From: Prionace glauca | Lineage: Eukaryota > Chordata > Chondrichthyes > Carcharhiniformes > Carcharhinidae | DNA: 64,000 nucleotides | Reading direction: 5' to 3' | Assembly (NCBI GenBank): GCA_037974335.1 | Contig: CM075760.1 | Span: forward strand, 7,003,432 to 7,067,431 | Part shown: piece after piece, positions 22,681-33,855 of the stretch | Layout: each line of letters opens with the position of its first letter | How positions within the stretch are numbered: the stretch's first letter is position 1 | Program-made: the position numbers and the translations under genes | The notes under the pieces: model-generated | Seen by the model: only the letters and a program-made list of their open reading frames with translations | What the model was told of the DNA's origin: nothing | Databases searched by the model: none

Positions 22681-22839
22681 TGTGTTTGAAGGTCAGTCTT
22701 CCTAATTCAAGGAGCTCACAGTATCAGCGTATTGTTACGAGAGAAGGCGAGTGTTCAGCTCATTGTGTTCGCACCGGCTCTCCAAACCAGTTCATAAGGT
22801 ATTGGCCTTCTCATGCCTTTTCCCCGCACCACTGTACAC

Positions 22840-23062
22840 TGTTTCAAATAATCATGCAATGGCATCTTGAAGGCTTCGATTGAACCTGTCTTCCCCACAT
22901 TTTCAGCCATGTAGTCCAGACCAAAAAACATTAATGTGTGTGAAAAATATTTCCTTCCTTTGCAAATCATTTTAGTCTTCTCTTTCGTTCTTGATGGTTT
23001 TATGTGGGACCAGCATCTATTTTGTACTCTTCTCGGGCCCCTCATGATTTTGTACACCTCCA
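22840..23062 (-). mobile_element. Old LINE 3' fragment
   Basis: On the minus strand, codons such as EVYKIMRGPRRVQN and FFGLDYMAE resemble a LINE C-terminus. It abuts the family A copy at 23063, which seems to have inserted beside or into it. Confidence 0.45.
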
Positions 23063-24046
23063 TCAACATAAGAACATAAGAACATAAGAAATAGGAGCAG
23101 GAGTAGGCCATCTGACCCTTCGAGCCTGCCCCGCCATTCAATAAGATCATGGCTGATCTGTCGTGGCTCAGCTCCACCTTCCCGCCCTCTCCCCATAACC
23201 CTTAATCCCTTCTCTTATCAAAAACCCATCAACCCGTTTCTTAAAAATATTTAGCGAGGCAGCCTCCACCACTTCAACGGGCAGAGAATTCCAGAGATTC
23301 ACCACCCTTTGAGTGAAGAAGTTCCTCCTCAACTCTGTTCTAAACCGCCTCCCCTTTACCTTGAGGCTGTGCCCCCTAGTCCTACTGTCTTTTTTGAGCG
23401 GGAAGAGTCTCTCCACCTCTATCCTATCCATCCCATTCATCATCTTATACGTCTCAATGAGATCTCCCCTCATTCTTCTAAACTCTAACGAGTACAAGCC
23501 TAGTTTATTCAGCCTCTCCTCATTGCTCAATCCCCTCAACTCCGGTATCAGCCTAGTAAACCTCCTCTGCACTCCCTCCAGGGCCAAAATATCCTTGCGC
23601 AGGTGCGGCGCCCAAAACTGCACACAGTACTCCAGCTGCGGCCTCACCAATGCCCTATACAGCTGCAGCAAGACCTCCCTACTTTTATATTCAATCCCCC
23701 TCGCTGTGAAGGCCAGCATCCCATTCGCCTTCCTGACCACCTGCTGCACCTGCAAGCTGGGTTTTTGCGACTCATGCACAAGGACCCCGAGGTCCCTCTG
23801 CACCGTCGCCTGCTGCAGTTTTTCGCCACGTAAGTAATAGTCCTTCCTACCATTCCTCCTACCAAAGTGGACCACCTCACACTTGCCAACATTAAATTCC
23901 ATTTGCCATTTCCTGGCCCATTCGCCCAGCCTATCTAGATCCTTCTGCAGACTCTCCACACCCTCCTCACAATTTGCCTTTCCCCCAATCTTGGTGTCAT
24001 CAGCAAATTTCGACACCCTGCACTCGGTTCCCTCCTCCAGATCATC
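23063..24046 (-). mobile_element. CR1-type LINE, 3' third (family A)
   Basis: A minus-strand open frame of 282 residues (24016-23168) runs from the RT catalytic motif FADDTK through [31 protein letters not shown] and VQRRFTRLIPELRG to GERAGRWS. The 3' end carries the ATGTTCTTATG repeats. It is 5'-truncated just upstream of FADD. The uninterrupted frame suggests a fairly recent copy. Plus-strand frames over it are antisense. Confidence 0.9.
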
Positions 24047-24059
24047 TATATAAATCTAT

Positions 24060-24809
24060 ATAAAATCTATATAAATCAACTATTAATGTACAAATTTTAA
24101 AAAAAGTTTAAAAATCCTCAGGACTTTCTTTTTTTTACCTATCAGGAGCATTTCATGTCTCCTTTGCTCGCTTCATTTAAGTTTGGGCTGGCACATTCTA
24201 GATGCCTTCATGCCTTCCATTGTTTTGTGCTCCTGATGTCTACCACATGCCTCCCTTTTACTCGGATTGCAGTGTGGTATATTCTTCCATCTGCAGGGTT
24301 CACTCTGTTCTTTTGGAACATGTTAATCCTGCAATCTTCCTGTTTCCACTATGAACAAATCAACAAGAGGATGTAAAGTATACTTGGTGCTTTGGAAAAC
24401 CAGCGAGGGATAGTATGCTGACCACTCTCCTGCGACGATAAGTGGTGAGTCTGGTTTGTCTGAACTTGAAGTAAATGCACAATAGCTAAGATTGCTCTCG
24501 ACACAGCCAATAACGTAATACACTGTGCAGACAAGGAAGAAAAAAGCTGAGTGGCTTCATAACATGAAAAGACAGTGATAGATGAGCTATTACTTTTGAA
24601 ATCGCTCAATTCGTAAAGGGCACCTTGTGTTTGAAAGGACGGGAGCACACTGGGTTTGCACAGCGAATCAATCATGGCACAACGGTATTGAATGATTGGT
24701 AACTCTCCTCTGTTAACTGAACAACCACAATCCGATGACGAGTGTATTTCCAACAACAAAGTTTGACACCAACACGAAAAGTAATCCATCCATATACATC
24801 AGCATTCAT
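24060..24809. other. No gene recognised
   Basis: AT-rich start (24060-24150), then unassigned sequence. Overlapping minus-strand open frames show no domain I know. Confidence 0.35.
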
Positions 24810-25185
24810 TGCCTCCACATTAGAATCACAGTGGCTGCAGTGTGCAGCATCTGCAATTTCCACTGCAGCCATCTGAAAAAGTCCCCATGGACAGCACCAT
24901 TCAACTTTGTGTCTTCTGTATTTTCGAAGGACAAGAATAGCAGATGTATGGGACCTCCATCGCCTGCAGGTTACTGTCCACATCACACAGCATCTTATAT
25001 CACAACAATGTATCTCTTAATCTATTGTTGCTGGGTGAACATCCTGTAATTTATTTCTTCACATTTGTGTGTGTCTGTGTGTGTGTGTGTGTGTATCTAT
25101 AAGTCATGGTCTGCAAACGTTCAAGAAAACAGCTCACTGACACATTCAAAAATGGCAATTAGGGATAGACAATAAATTCTGCCCC
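24810..25185 (+). repeat. Dispersed repeat with (GT)n insertion
   Basis: Contains CACTGCAGCCATCTGAAAAA, CGAAGGACAAGAATAGCAGA and GGGACCTCCATCGCCTGCAG, and ends GGCAATTAGGGATAGACAAT. The order and wording match a repeat I recall as widespread in shark genomes. A GT microsatellite (25066-25094) interrupts it. The same family occurs reversed at 5.4 and 30.65 kb. Confidence 0.6.
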
Positions 25186-27437
25186 GCTCAGCGAAACCCA
25201 CATCACATGAAATAATATACATTTCGGCACATATCTTCTTCAACAATGATTATCTTGCATTAAGTGGTGTCTGCGATGTCTCTTTCAATAGGGCAAGTTG
25301 AGTCTGTGGACTGTTATCACTTTCGAAATGAAAAATTACAAGGCGCCGTTTCCCCATTAGAAATCCATGTTGGACCCTCTTCCCAAATTATTAGGTTTGC
25401 TCATGGTATTGACTTTCTACTTTGTAGCAGACCAGATATCTGTGCTCCTGAATGCTCCCCGTGATCCTATTTTCTGAAAGTGTAAGTCGATGTATTATGT
25501 GATATTTGAAGGCCTTTTACAAATGTTGATAAAATGCATCTATATTACCATTTACTTTAATGCATGCAACGGTCACAAAATATCAATGAATTCGCTCAAA
25601 AATGTTTCCCATTTCAATTCGCGTTGCTTATTAAAACACCATATCTGTGTTTTCTATCTTGCCACATTTTTTCATTGATGAATGACTTTCTCTAGTTTCT
25701 CCCTCGAGAATGATAAACTGATCAATAGCCACTGGCCATCTTGCATATGTTGTATTTTTGCATCGAGGCATAACGTGTGTAAACAATATATTCTCCACAC
25801 TGCACTTTTTCATGCCGATTTATTCAATATATTCAGCACTGCCTCTTCTGTCGCTTGGCTCAATGAGTATAAAATACACAGATGAAACCCGCCTGGCTCA
25901 GATCTCTGATCACTTCAAGTTTCACTTTTTACTGTATTGCATTTGTGCTTTAAGTTGTTTCACTTGATATGTTTTCTTCTATATTTTCATCTCATGTGCA
26001 CATGGTTTGTTCCCATAACAAATAATCACGCAACATACATGTATTCCTGCAGTTCTGCTGTTGCTTTTTGTGTTTTTATCTGATCAACGTCTTAGAGAAC
26101 AATCTCCATCAATGACTTTGGTGTTTCAAAATACTTCCTGTTCATTTTGCTACTCTTTTACTTCGGAATCCTCTTTACCCTGACTTGAATACATGTTCCT
26201 GCTTCTCATGTCACTTCGGCTGTGCATAGATGTGTTATGTTGTGTTCAAAAGTAGCATTTTGTGCATTATGTCATATGTGAATGTGTAGTAGACGATCAT
26301 TTACAGTCAGTCATGTAACTGTCCAGTGCAATTCATGACCTTGTGCTTCTAACAGCAACTATAGTGTTAAAGAACGAAAGCAGGAAATGCAACTAGATAG
26401 CATGGAGATCTATAGTTAATTTGAATAGTCGATTGCCAGGGCTACAATGACAATGAAATAAAAAATCATGTAACTCTAGAGGCGATGGAAACGAATTAAA
26501 TGCATTCAATAACAAAAGTCATGCCTTATGGTGCAGAAATGAAGAGTTGCATATCTAAGTATGCTAACACCACTCTTCGACGAGTAAAACTGGTTTAATT
26601 GACATCAAAAATACATGCCGATCCAGGAGGAGTTATTATTTGCCTGTCACGTGTCTCGAAAATTCCTATCTTTATAGAGAAGAAAATAAATGCTCTATTA
26701 ATGATCAGCAGCTAGTTCTTGGGGAAGATTCAGCAATTGTAGATAAAGCAAAAAAACCTACTCAAGGTGATAGATCGCAAAATTGAAAACATAAAAACGG
26801 AAGAGATAGAAAAAAATCCGCTTGGATATCAGACAAACCACTGGCATATTCTACTAAATGTCCAGAAGGGTGCATCATGTTACATGGAGTCAATAAATTT
26901 GAAAGAAGTCATAGGAAGAACAGAAAATGTATTTTCCCGGAAAATGAGACAACAATCGTTTCTGAATGACAATATATCGTTACAAAAAATAGGGACATCT
27001 GACGTTGGGATGCAATTGACGGTCAATACTGGAATAATCACGCCACATTCTGAATTACTTCAGCAATGGAACTGAATTTGACGTTTCCAGTCTGTATATT
27101 GCAGAAGATTGCAGCTGCTAATGGAAGACAGAACAAAAGACAGCACATGGTTAAGGGGATAGATCTGACTGACATTTGGAGGATTATAATACGAATCGCA
27201 TATGTTCTCCTGGAAGAAGGGAAGGTGCAACGATGGTATAGTGTCCATTTCACAAAATATAATTGGACTAGCTGAGGTAAAAATCTGCAAGTTTTCCCGA
27301 ATAAGGGAGTTGGATGACCTCAAAGTGGGAAATCCAAAAGTAATCTCGTGAAATCAATATTTAATTGAGCTCTCTATCCATTAGGAACGCGAAATGGCAA
27401 CAAAGAGGAACTCTTCAAAATTGATGCTGATCATTCA
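25186..27437. other. Long AT-rich stretch, no gene recognised
   Basis: About 2.2 kb with no domain, RNA gene or element I can support. An open frame at 26767-27075 is lysine- and asparagine-rich and matches nothing I know. Confidence 0.4.
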
Positions 27438-28045
27438 AAGAACAAAGAACAAAAACAGCCCGGGAAACAGGCCCTTCGGCCCACCGAGCCCGCGCCGCCA
27501 CTTTAACATTACCAGTTCCCCCCCCCACCCCCCCTCCACCCTTATCTATTGTTTATGGCCATCCACGTTGAGGGAAACTAATTTAGGGACAATTTATTAC
27601 CTCCAATCAGCCTAATCTTTGGGGTGTGGGAGGAAACCGGAGCACCCGGAGAAAACCCACACAAACACGGGGAGAATGTGCAAACTCCCACAGACACTGA
27701 CCCAAATCCATGTGTCTGCATAGCAAACAGTGATAGTCACTGAGCTGTAGTCTTGCCCAGTATCTGGTCCAGTTTAAGCACACACTAACGACATGAAGCA
27801 CCAGGCTAATCTCGAACATTCAAGAGCAGCCCAAGTACGACCCATCGCGTGTATGCCCCTCGTTGGACAACAAGGCGGACCGACTTAAAACCTGTGAATG
27901 AAAAGAGAAAAACATGATTATCACACCACATCCTTATACATTACCAGGGACGTCCCAACGCTAATGAACCTTATTTAAAACAATCTCCTATATCCTCCCA
28001 TCTCCAACACACTCATGTGCCTGTCAAAGTAACTCATTAATCACT
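27438..28045 (-). mobile_element. LINE family B, 3' untranslated region copy
   Basis: On the minus strand this holds the 3' module of LINE family B: a short coding tail (about 27960-28045), a spacer with GGGCTGCTCTTGAATG, the SINE-like body GTGGGTTTTCTCCGGGTGC, GCGGGCTCGGTGGGCCGAAG and a terminal (TTCTTTG) pair. The order matches 33856-34430 and 62840-63255, so this is not a separate SINE. Confidence 0.75.
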
Positions 28046-29164
28046 ATTGAAGTAGGAAACGGTGAATGCATTTTGTACCTGAAGGGAAAGGACTAATGAG
28101 TTTTGTACCTAGAATATGTCACAAACATAACCCTTCATTACCACTGATCGTCTTATACTGCTGGTGGCAGTAATATAAGTCATTTCGTCATGAATGACAT
28201 GTTTTAACTTTCATTTGTATGAAGGCAGATAGTTTAATGTGGTTGTTATTTTGTAGACTTTGCAACTCCTACCTATTTGTGTTAATTGGACATCGTTACA
28301 AAGATGGTAGTTTATGATAATGACTTTTGACAGCTGCTGATGGCAGATCGCGATACCGGCTTTTAACAGGAAGAGTCCTGCTGGGACAGCCACGATCGCA
28401 CAAATAACTTCAAAGACAGGGATGCCAGTCCTGCTGCAGAAAGGTTTTGAACCGTGACCGTGTGTCATGACTGCGGCTGCCGGCTGGACTGTAAGTCCTG
28501 ATTAACTCTGGGGCTACATCATGACCCAGGAAGGAAGACCCAAAGGTCTGGCCAGAATTGGAACTTTGAATGGTGATTGACACGAAGACTCCTGATGTAT
28601 AAATGCCTACTTGTGTTTGTGTTCGATGAGAAGTCTGGTAGTCCTTACTTCTCCCAAAATTCTGTAATGTACGCCAGAGTTTTGAAACAAAAAAAAACTG
28701 TGTTTTGACTCACTAACAGTCTGAGATATTATTTTACCTACAACAATTATCCTTAAACCGCAGACTTTTGGGGAACAGTTTCTGTTTAATTGAACGTATG
28801 AAATGTGATAGGTACAATTTAGCTTGGGGGCGGGGCAAAGGTGGCGAGGTGGCGGCGGGCGGGGGGGGGGCGGGGTGGGGGGTGGGGGGCGCCATTGACT
28901 TTGGCCCAACGGTTCCAACATTCTCCGCCACTGGAGTGTCTCTCGCCAAATTTATCAGCCTGTTTCTGAATGATTGGTTATCGGACAGAAGTCTAATGAT
29001 ACTCTGAGGATGCGATAAGACAAAGTGCTGCCATGTACAGTTGATGGGGAATATAGTATTACCCTGGTATAATTTTTATTTTTGGTAAAGTTCTGTTAAT
29101 TTTTCTGCATCTTCACAAAGAGAATTCTTCCGAGAATCAACATGATTACGCACATGTGCTGATT
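28046..29164. other. No gene recognised; G-rich patch
   Basis: Mostly unassigned. 28823-28890 is very G-rich on the plus strand with several runs of four or more G, which could form G-quadruplex DNA. No CpG-island gene is apparent beside it. Confidence 0.4.
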
Positions 29165-29325
29165 GGAGGTAATAAGTTGTCCCTAAATTATTTTCCCCTC
29201 AATGTGGAATGCCATAAGCATAGATAAGAGTCATGGGTGGAGGGGGGGACTGTTAATGTTATAATGGCAGTGCGGGTTCGTTGGGCCGGAGGGCCTGTTT
29301 CCCGGGCTGTTTTTGTTCTTTGAAT
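29165..29325 (+). mobile_element. LINE family B 3' end fragment
   Basis: Contains AATAAGTTGTCCCTAAATTA and then GTTCGTTGGGCCGGAGGGCC and TTTGTTCTTTGAATG, which is the terminal part of the family B 3' region. Confidence 0.65.
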
Positions 29326-29589
29326 GCACCTAATGTTCAAACTCTTACTAGGAAGTTTCCAAGTGGAATTAATAAATATTTAAATGTGTCATCCACTGTC
29401 TGATCAGAGACCAGGCTCTAAGCTCCTCACATGAATGAAAAATGTTCAGGCAAACCAAGACTGATAGGAATGCACCAGACCAAAGTCATCACGAACAACC
29501 GAGCTTGAAAATAACTGAGAATGGAAAAGACATAGAATGGGCACGGCCTTGTTAAAATTCATAAACTCACAGAGTTGGTCATGATTACA

Positions 29590-29690
29590 GAGTGAACGGA
29601 CATGTACATGGGAATTGCGGCGAGAGAATAGAGCCAACGTTTCGAGTTCAGATGACCCTTCATCAGAGCTAAGAACAAAGAGAATCAGTA
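29590..29690. repeat. Dispersed repeat fragment
   Basis: A phrase like CAACGTTTCGAGTTCAGATG followed by CCCTTCATCAGAGCT. I recall this as a common element end in fish DNA; the family is not established here. Confidence 0.35.
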
Positions 29691-29714
29691 GGCAGTAAAG
29701 AGAACTCATGGTAT

Positions 29715-29885
29715 GATGGCCTTCATTGCGAGAGGATTTCACTATAGGGATTCTGGTGTTTTCCTGAAATTTTAAATGGCGATGGTGAGGCAGCAGCTGG
29801 AATATTATGTGCTGTTCTGGTGTCCTTGTCAGACGAAGGATATCCTTGTTATAGAAGAGGAGTTTCACCAGGCTGATTCCTTGGG
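29715..29885 (+). mobile_element. Old LINE fragment
   Basis: Plus-strand codons VRQQLEYYVLFWCP and GEEFHQADSLG resemble the LINE ORF2 segment [15 protein letters not shown]. The family A copy follows directly at 29886. Confidence 0.55.
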
Positions 29886-30412
29886 ATCGCAAGGATGTTT
29901 TGGCCCTGGAGGGAGTGCAGAGGAGGTTTACTCGGCTGATACCGGAGTTGAGGGGATTGAGCTATGAGGAGAGGCTGAATAAACTAGGCTTGTACTCGTT
30001 AGAGTTTAGAAGAATGAGGGGAGATCTCATTGAGACGTATAAGATGATGAATGGGATGGATAGGATAGAGGTGGAGAGACTCTTCCCGCTCAAAAAAGAC
30101 AGTAGGACTAGGGGGCACAGCCTCAAGATAAAGGGGGGGCGGTTTAGAACAGAGTTGAGGAGGAACTTCTTCACTCAAAGGGTGGTGAATCTCTGGAATT
30201 CTCTGCCCGTTGAAGTGGTGGAGGCTGCCTCGCTAAATATTTTTAAGAAACGGGTTGATGGGTTTTTGATAAGAGAAGGGATTAAGGGTTATGGGGAGAG
30301 GGCGGGAAGGTGGAGCTGAGTCACGACAGATCAGCCATGATCTTATTGAATGGCGGGGCAGGCTCGAAGGGCCAGATGGCCTACTCCTGCTCCTATTTCT
30401 TATGTTCTTATG
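29886..30412 (+). mobile_element. CR1-type LINE, 3' fragment (family A)
   Basis: Begins near KDVLALEGVQRRFTRLIPEL and runs without a stop to GERAGRWS (stop at 30319), then the 3' tail to ATGTTCTTATG. It is almost identical to the 48.5-kb copy. Flanked on both sides by older LINE fragments. Confidence 0.9.
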
Positions 30413-30620
30413 ACTACATGATGAACAGTAGGATCCTGGGAACCTCCAAGAATCAGAAGGAGCTCGGTGTGCATGTACACCGGTCCCTTAAGGTAACAGG
30501 ACAGGTGAATAAAGTGGTTAAGGAGACTCATGGTTCACTTCTTTATTAGCCGAGGCACAGTGTTTAAGTGTGGGGAGGTTATGCTGGAATTATATAAAAT
30601 GTTGGTTAGGCATCAGGAAG
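30413..30620 (+). mobile_element. Old LINE fragment
   Basis: Codons NSRILGTSKNQKELGVHVHR then VVKETHGSLL and MLELYKMLVRHQ match the LINE ORF2 stretch between RT and the C-terminus. Broken frame. Confidence 0.6.
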
Positions 30621-30647
30621 GAGGAATGAGAGTGAGATGGAAAGGTT

Positions 30648-30790
30648 TGATTTTTATTCATTCATGGGACATGGGCAACACTGGCTGGCCCAACATTTAC
30701 TGCCCATCTCTCGGTTCCCGAGGCAGTTCAGAGTAAACCACATTACTGTGGATCTGAAGTCACATATAGGCCAGACCGGGTAAGGACAGC
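30648..30790 (-). repeat. Dispersed repeat fragment
   Basis: TTTATTCATTCATGGGACAT and then TGGCCCAACATTTACTGCCC. This is the opposite end and strand of the repeat seen at 24.81-25.19 kb. Confidence 0.6.
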
Positions 30791-30796
30791 ACATTT

Positions 30797-32075
30797 GTAT
30801 CAGTAAACCCTGCCCTAAACCTCTCTCAGTTATTACAATCAGGGCCTTCTATCAGTAATCTCTGCCCTGTACGCCTCTCGGTTATTACAATCTGGGATTG
30901 TATCAGTAATCTCTGCCCTAAACCTCTCTCAGTTATTACAGTCTGGGTCTTGTATCTGTAATCTTTGCCCTAAACCTCTCTCAGTTATTACAGTCTGGGC
31001 CTTGTATCAGTAATCTCTGCCCAAAACCTCTCTCAGTTATTACAATCTGGGATTGTATCAGTAATCTCTGCCCTAAACCTCTCTCAATTATTATAATCTG
31101 GGCCTTGTATCAATAATCACTGCCCTAAACCTCTCTCAGTTATTACAATCTGGGATTGTATCAGTAATCTCTGCCCTAAACCTCTCTCAGTTATTACAAT
31201 CTGGGATTGTATCAGTAATCTCTGCCCTAAACCTCTCTCAGTTATTACAATCTGGGCCTTGTATCAGTAATCTCTGCCCTAAACCTCTCTCAATTATTAT
31301 AATCTGGGCCTTGTATCAATAATCACTGCCCTAAACCTCTCTCAGTTATTACAATCTGGGATTGTATCAGTAATCTCTGCCCTAAACCTCTCTCAGTTAT
31401 TACAATCTGGGATTGTATCAGTAATCTCTGCCCTAAACCTCTCTCAGTTATTACAATCTGGGATTGTATCAGTAATCTCTGCCCTAAACCTCTCTCAATT
31501 ATTATAATCTAGGCCTTGTATCAATAATCACTGCCCTAAACCTCTCTCAGTTATTACAATCTGGGATTGTATCAGTAATCTCTGCCCTAAACCTCTCTCA
31601 GTTATTACAATCTGGGATTGTATCAGTAATCTCTGCCCTAAACCTCTCTCAGTTATTACAATCTGGGCCTTGTATCAGTAATCTGTGCCCTAAACCACTC
31701 TCAGTTATTACAATCTGGGATTGCATCAGTAAACTCTGCCCTAAACCTCTCTCAGTTATTACAATCTGGGCCTTGTATCAGTAAACTCTGCCCAAAACCT
31801 CTCTCAGTTATTACAATCTGGGCCTTTTATCAGTAATCTCTGCCCTAAACCTCTCTCAGTTATTACAATCTGGGCCTTGTATCAGTAATCTCTGCCCTAA
31901 ACCTCTCTCAGTTATTACAATCTGGGATTGTATCAGTAATCTCTGCCCTAAATCTCTCTCAGTTATTACAATCTGGGCCTTGTATCAATAATCTCTGTCC
32001 TAAATTTCTCTCAGTTATTACAATCTGGGCCTTGTATCAGTAAACTCTGCCCTAAACCTCTCTCAGTTATTATAA
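30797..32075. repeat. 51-52-bp tandem satellite, about 24 copies
   Basis: Head-to-tail units of CAGTAATCTCTGCCC, TAAACCTCTCTCAGTTATTA, CAATCTGGG and either ATTGTAT or CCTTGTAT. The ATTG and CCTTG forms alternate in blocks. A variant with CAATTATTATAATCTGGGCC recurs three times (from about 31086, 31290 and 31495) at about 205-bp spacing, so a four-unit block has been duplicated. No coding capacity. Confidence 0.95.
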
Positions 32076-32399
32076 AAATTGTTACTGAGGAGGAATTAAC
32101 AGTGAGTTTAGTTTCATGTTGAACAGGATGAGAGTTCCTGTTGTCGCCTTCTTAAAATTCTATCTTCATCTTTACAAATGTAATGATCAGTAAGGGAAAA
32201 CCACCCACAGTGACCCCCAAAAACTAGACACTATAAATCCGACCTCCAAACAATGAATCTCTTCCCAAGCTCAAAGCAGATGAGCAGCCTGTCCCCAGTG
32301 TGAACTGGGTATACAGTGAACTGGAATGATCCCCTGAACCCAGTCTCTCATCAGTGTGAAAAACATTGATGAGAAATGAGTAATCGACAATTTTGGGGT
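32076..32399. other. No gene recognised
   Basis: Unassigned stretch between two tandem arrays. Confidence 0.4.
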
Positions 32400-32880
32400 G
32401 GCACAGTGACACAGTGGGTTAGCACTGCCACCACGTAGTTACAGAGACCCAGGTTCGATTCCCGGGGGCACAGTGACAAAGTGGGTTAGCACTGCTGCCA
32501 CGTAGTTGCAGTGGCCCAGGTTCGATTCCCGGGAGCACAGTGACACAGTGGGTTAGCACTGCTGCCACGCAGTTGCAGAGACCCAGGTTCGATTCCCGGG
32601 GGCACAGTGGGTTAGCACTGCTGCCACGCAGTTGCAGAGACCCTGGTTCGATTCCCAGGGGCACAGTGACACAGTGGGTTAGCACTGCTGCCACGCAGTT
32701 GCAGAGACCCAGGTTCGATTCCCGGGGGCACAGTGGGTTAGCACTGCTGCCACGCAGTTGCAGAGACCCTGGTTCGATTCCCGGGGGCACAGTGACACAG
32801 TGGGTTAGCACTGCTGCCACGTAGTTGCAGAGACCCAGGTTTGATTCCTGGGGGCACAGTGACACAGTGGGTTAGCGCTG
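32400..32880 (+). repeat. Tandem array of SINE tRNA-like heads
   Basis: Seven and a half copies of a tRNA-like head: GGCACAGTGACACAGTGGGT, TAGCACTGCTGCCACG, and GGTTCGATTCCCGGG (a B-box-like T-arm). Units are 67 bp, or 59 bp where ACAGTGAC is missing. Copies 3-4 and 5-6 form the same 67+59 pair, so a 126-bp block was duplicated. The minus-strand open frame (32865-32419) is an artefact of the repeat period. Confidence 0.9.
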
Positions 32881-33500
32881 AACAAAGAACAACACAGCAT
32901 GGGAAACAGGCCCTTTGGCCCAACGAGCCCACACCGCCATCTTAACAATGTGTTTTTCCTACACCTCCCTCGACCCATGTCTATGCTTATGGTACCCCCA
33001 TTGGAAACCAGAGTCAGGGGAGAATAATTTAGGGACAATTTGTTACACCAATCAGCCTAAGAGCACATCTTTGGGGTGTGGGAGGAAACTGGAGCACCCG
33101 GAGGAAACCCACGCAAGCACGGGGAGAATGCGCAAACTCGCACAGAAACTGGCCCAAATCCATGTATCTGCACAGGAAACAGTGATAGTCACTGAGCTGT
33201 TGTGGTGCCCATCTGCTGGTCCAGATTTAAGCATACACAAAAGACACGACGTACTAGGCTACTCTCGAAACATCCTCTACCTTCTTCTCACCTCGTAACC
33301 TTCTTCTCTCCAATGAAAATAACCTCAAGTCCCTCAGCCTTTCCTCATAAGACCTTCCAACCATACCAGGCAACATCCTGGTAAACCTCCTCTGCACCCT
33401 TTCCAATGCCTCCACATCTTTCTTATAATGTGGCGACCAGAACTGTACGCAATACTCCAAGTGCGGCCGCACCAGAGTTTTGTACAGTTGTAACACGATC
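32881..33500 (-). mobile_element. LINE family B, internally deleted
   Basis: On the minus strand: [52 protein letters not shown], and then a jump straight into the family B 3' region (SINE-like body and TTCTTTG end). The C-terminal coding part is missing. Confidence 0.8.
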
Positions 33501-33519
33501 AGGATATTGATTTTGATGA

Positions 33520-33855
33520 TCAACCATGATAATGTGAAAGTAATAGGGTAATTGTTATGGGGGACTTTAACTTTGCGAATATTAATGGAATTGCTATGGT
33601 TCTAGCTCGTTAGAGGGGTCAGTGTTTGTACAAAGCGTGCAGGAATGTTTTTTGACTCAGTATGTAGATAGGCCAACTAGAGGTGAGGCTATATTGGATT
33701 TGCTGCTGGGAAATGAGCCAGACCAGGTCCCAGACTTGGAAGTTGGTGTGCACTTTGGTGATAGTGACCATAATTCGGTTACGTTCACCTTAGTGATGGG
33801 AAGGGATAGGCATGAACCTTGGGTCAGTAGTTTTAGCTGGGGTAAGGGTAATTAT
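33520..33855 (+). mobile_element. LINE endonuclease-domain fragment
   Basis: Plus-strand codons show an APE-type endonuclease of a LINE: MGDFNF near the start, FLTQYVDRPTRGEAILDLLL, and GDSDHNSV (SDH motif) toward the end. It is cut by family B copies on both sides. Stops are present in the first part. Confidence 0.7.

Noticed and set aside
26767-27075. A 102-residue lysine-rich frame
   Set aside because: No recognisable domain, start context or exon signals; it lies in a long AT-rich stretch.
32419-32865. A 148-residue minus-strand frame with repeated cysteine-containing units
   Set aside because: It follows the SINE-head tandem array; the period gives a repeated peptide without selection.
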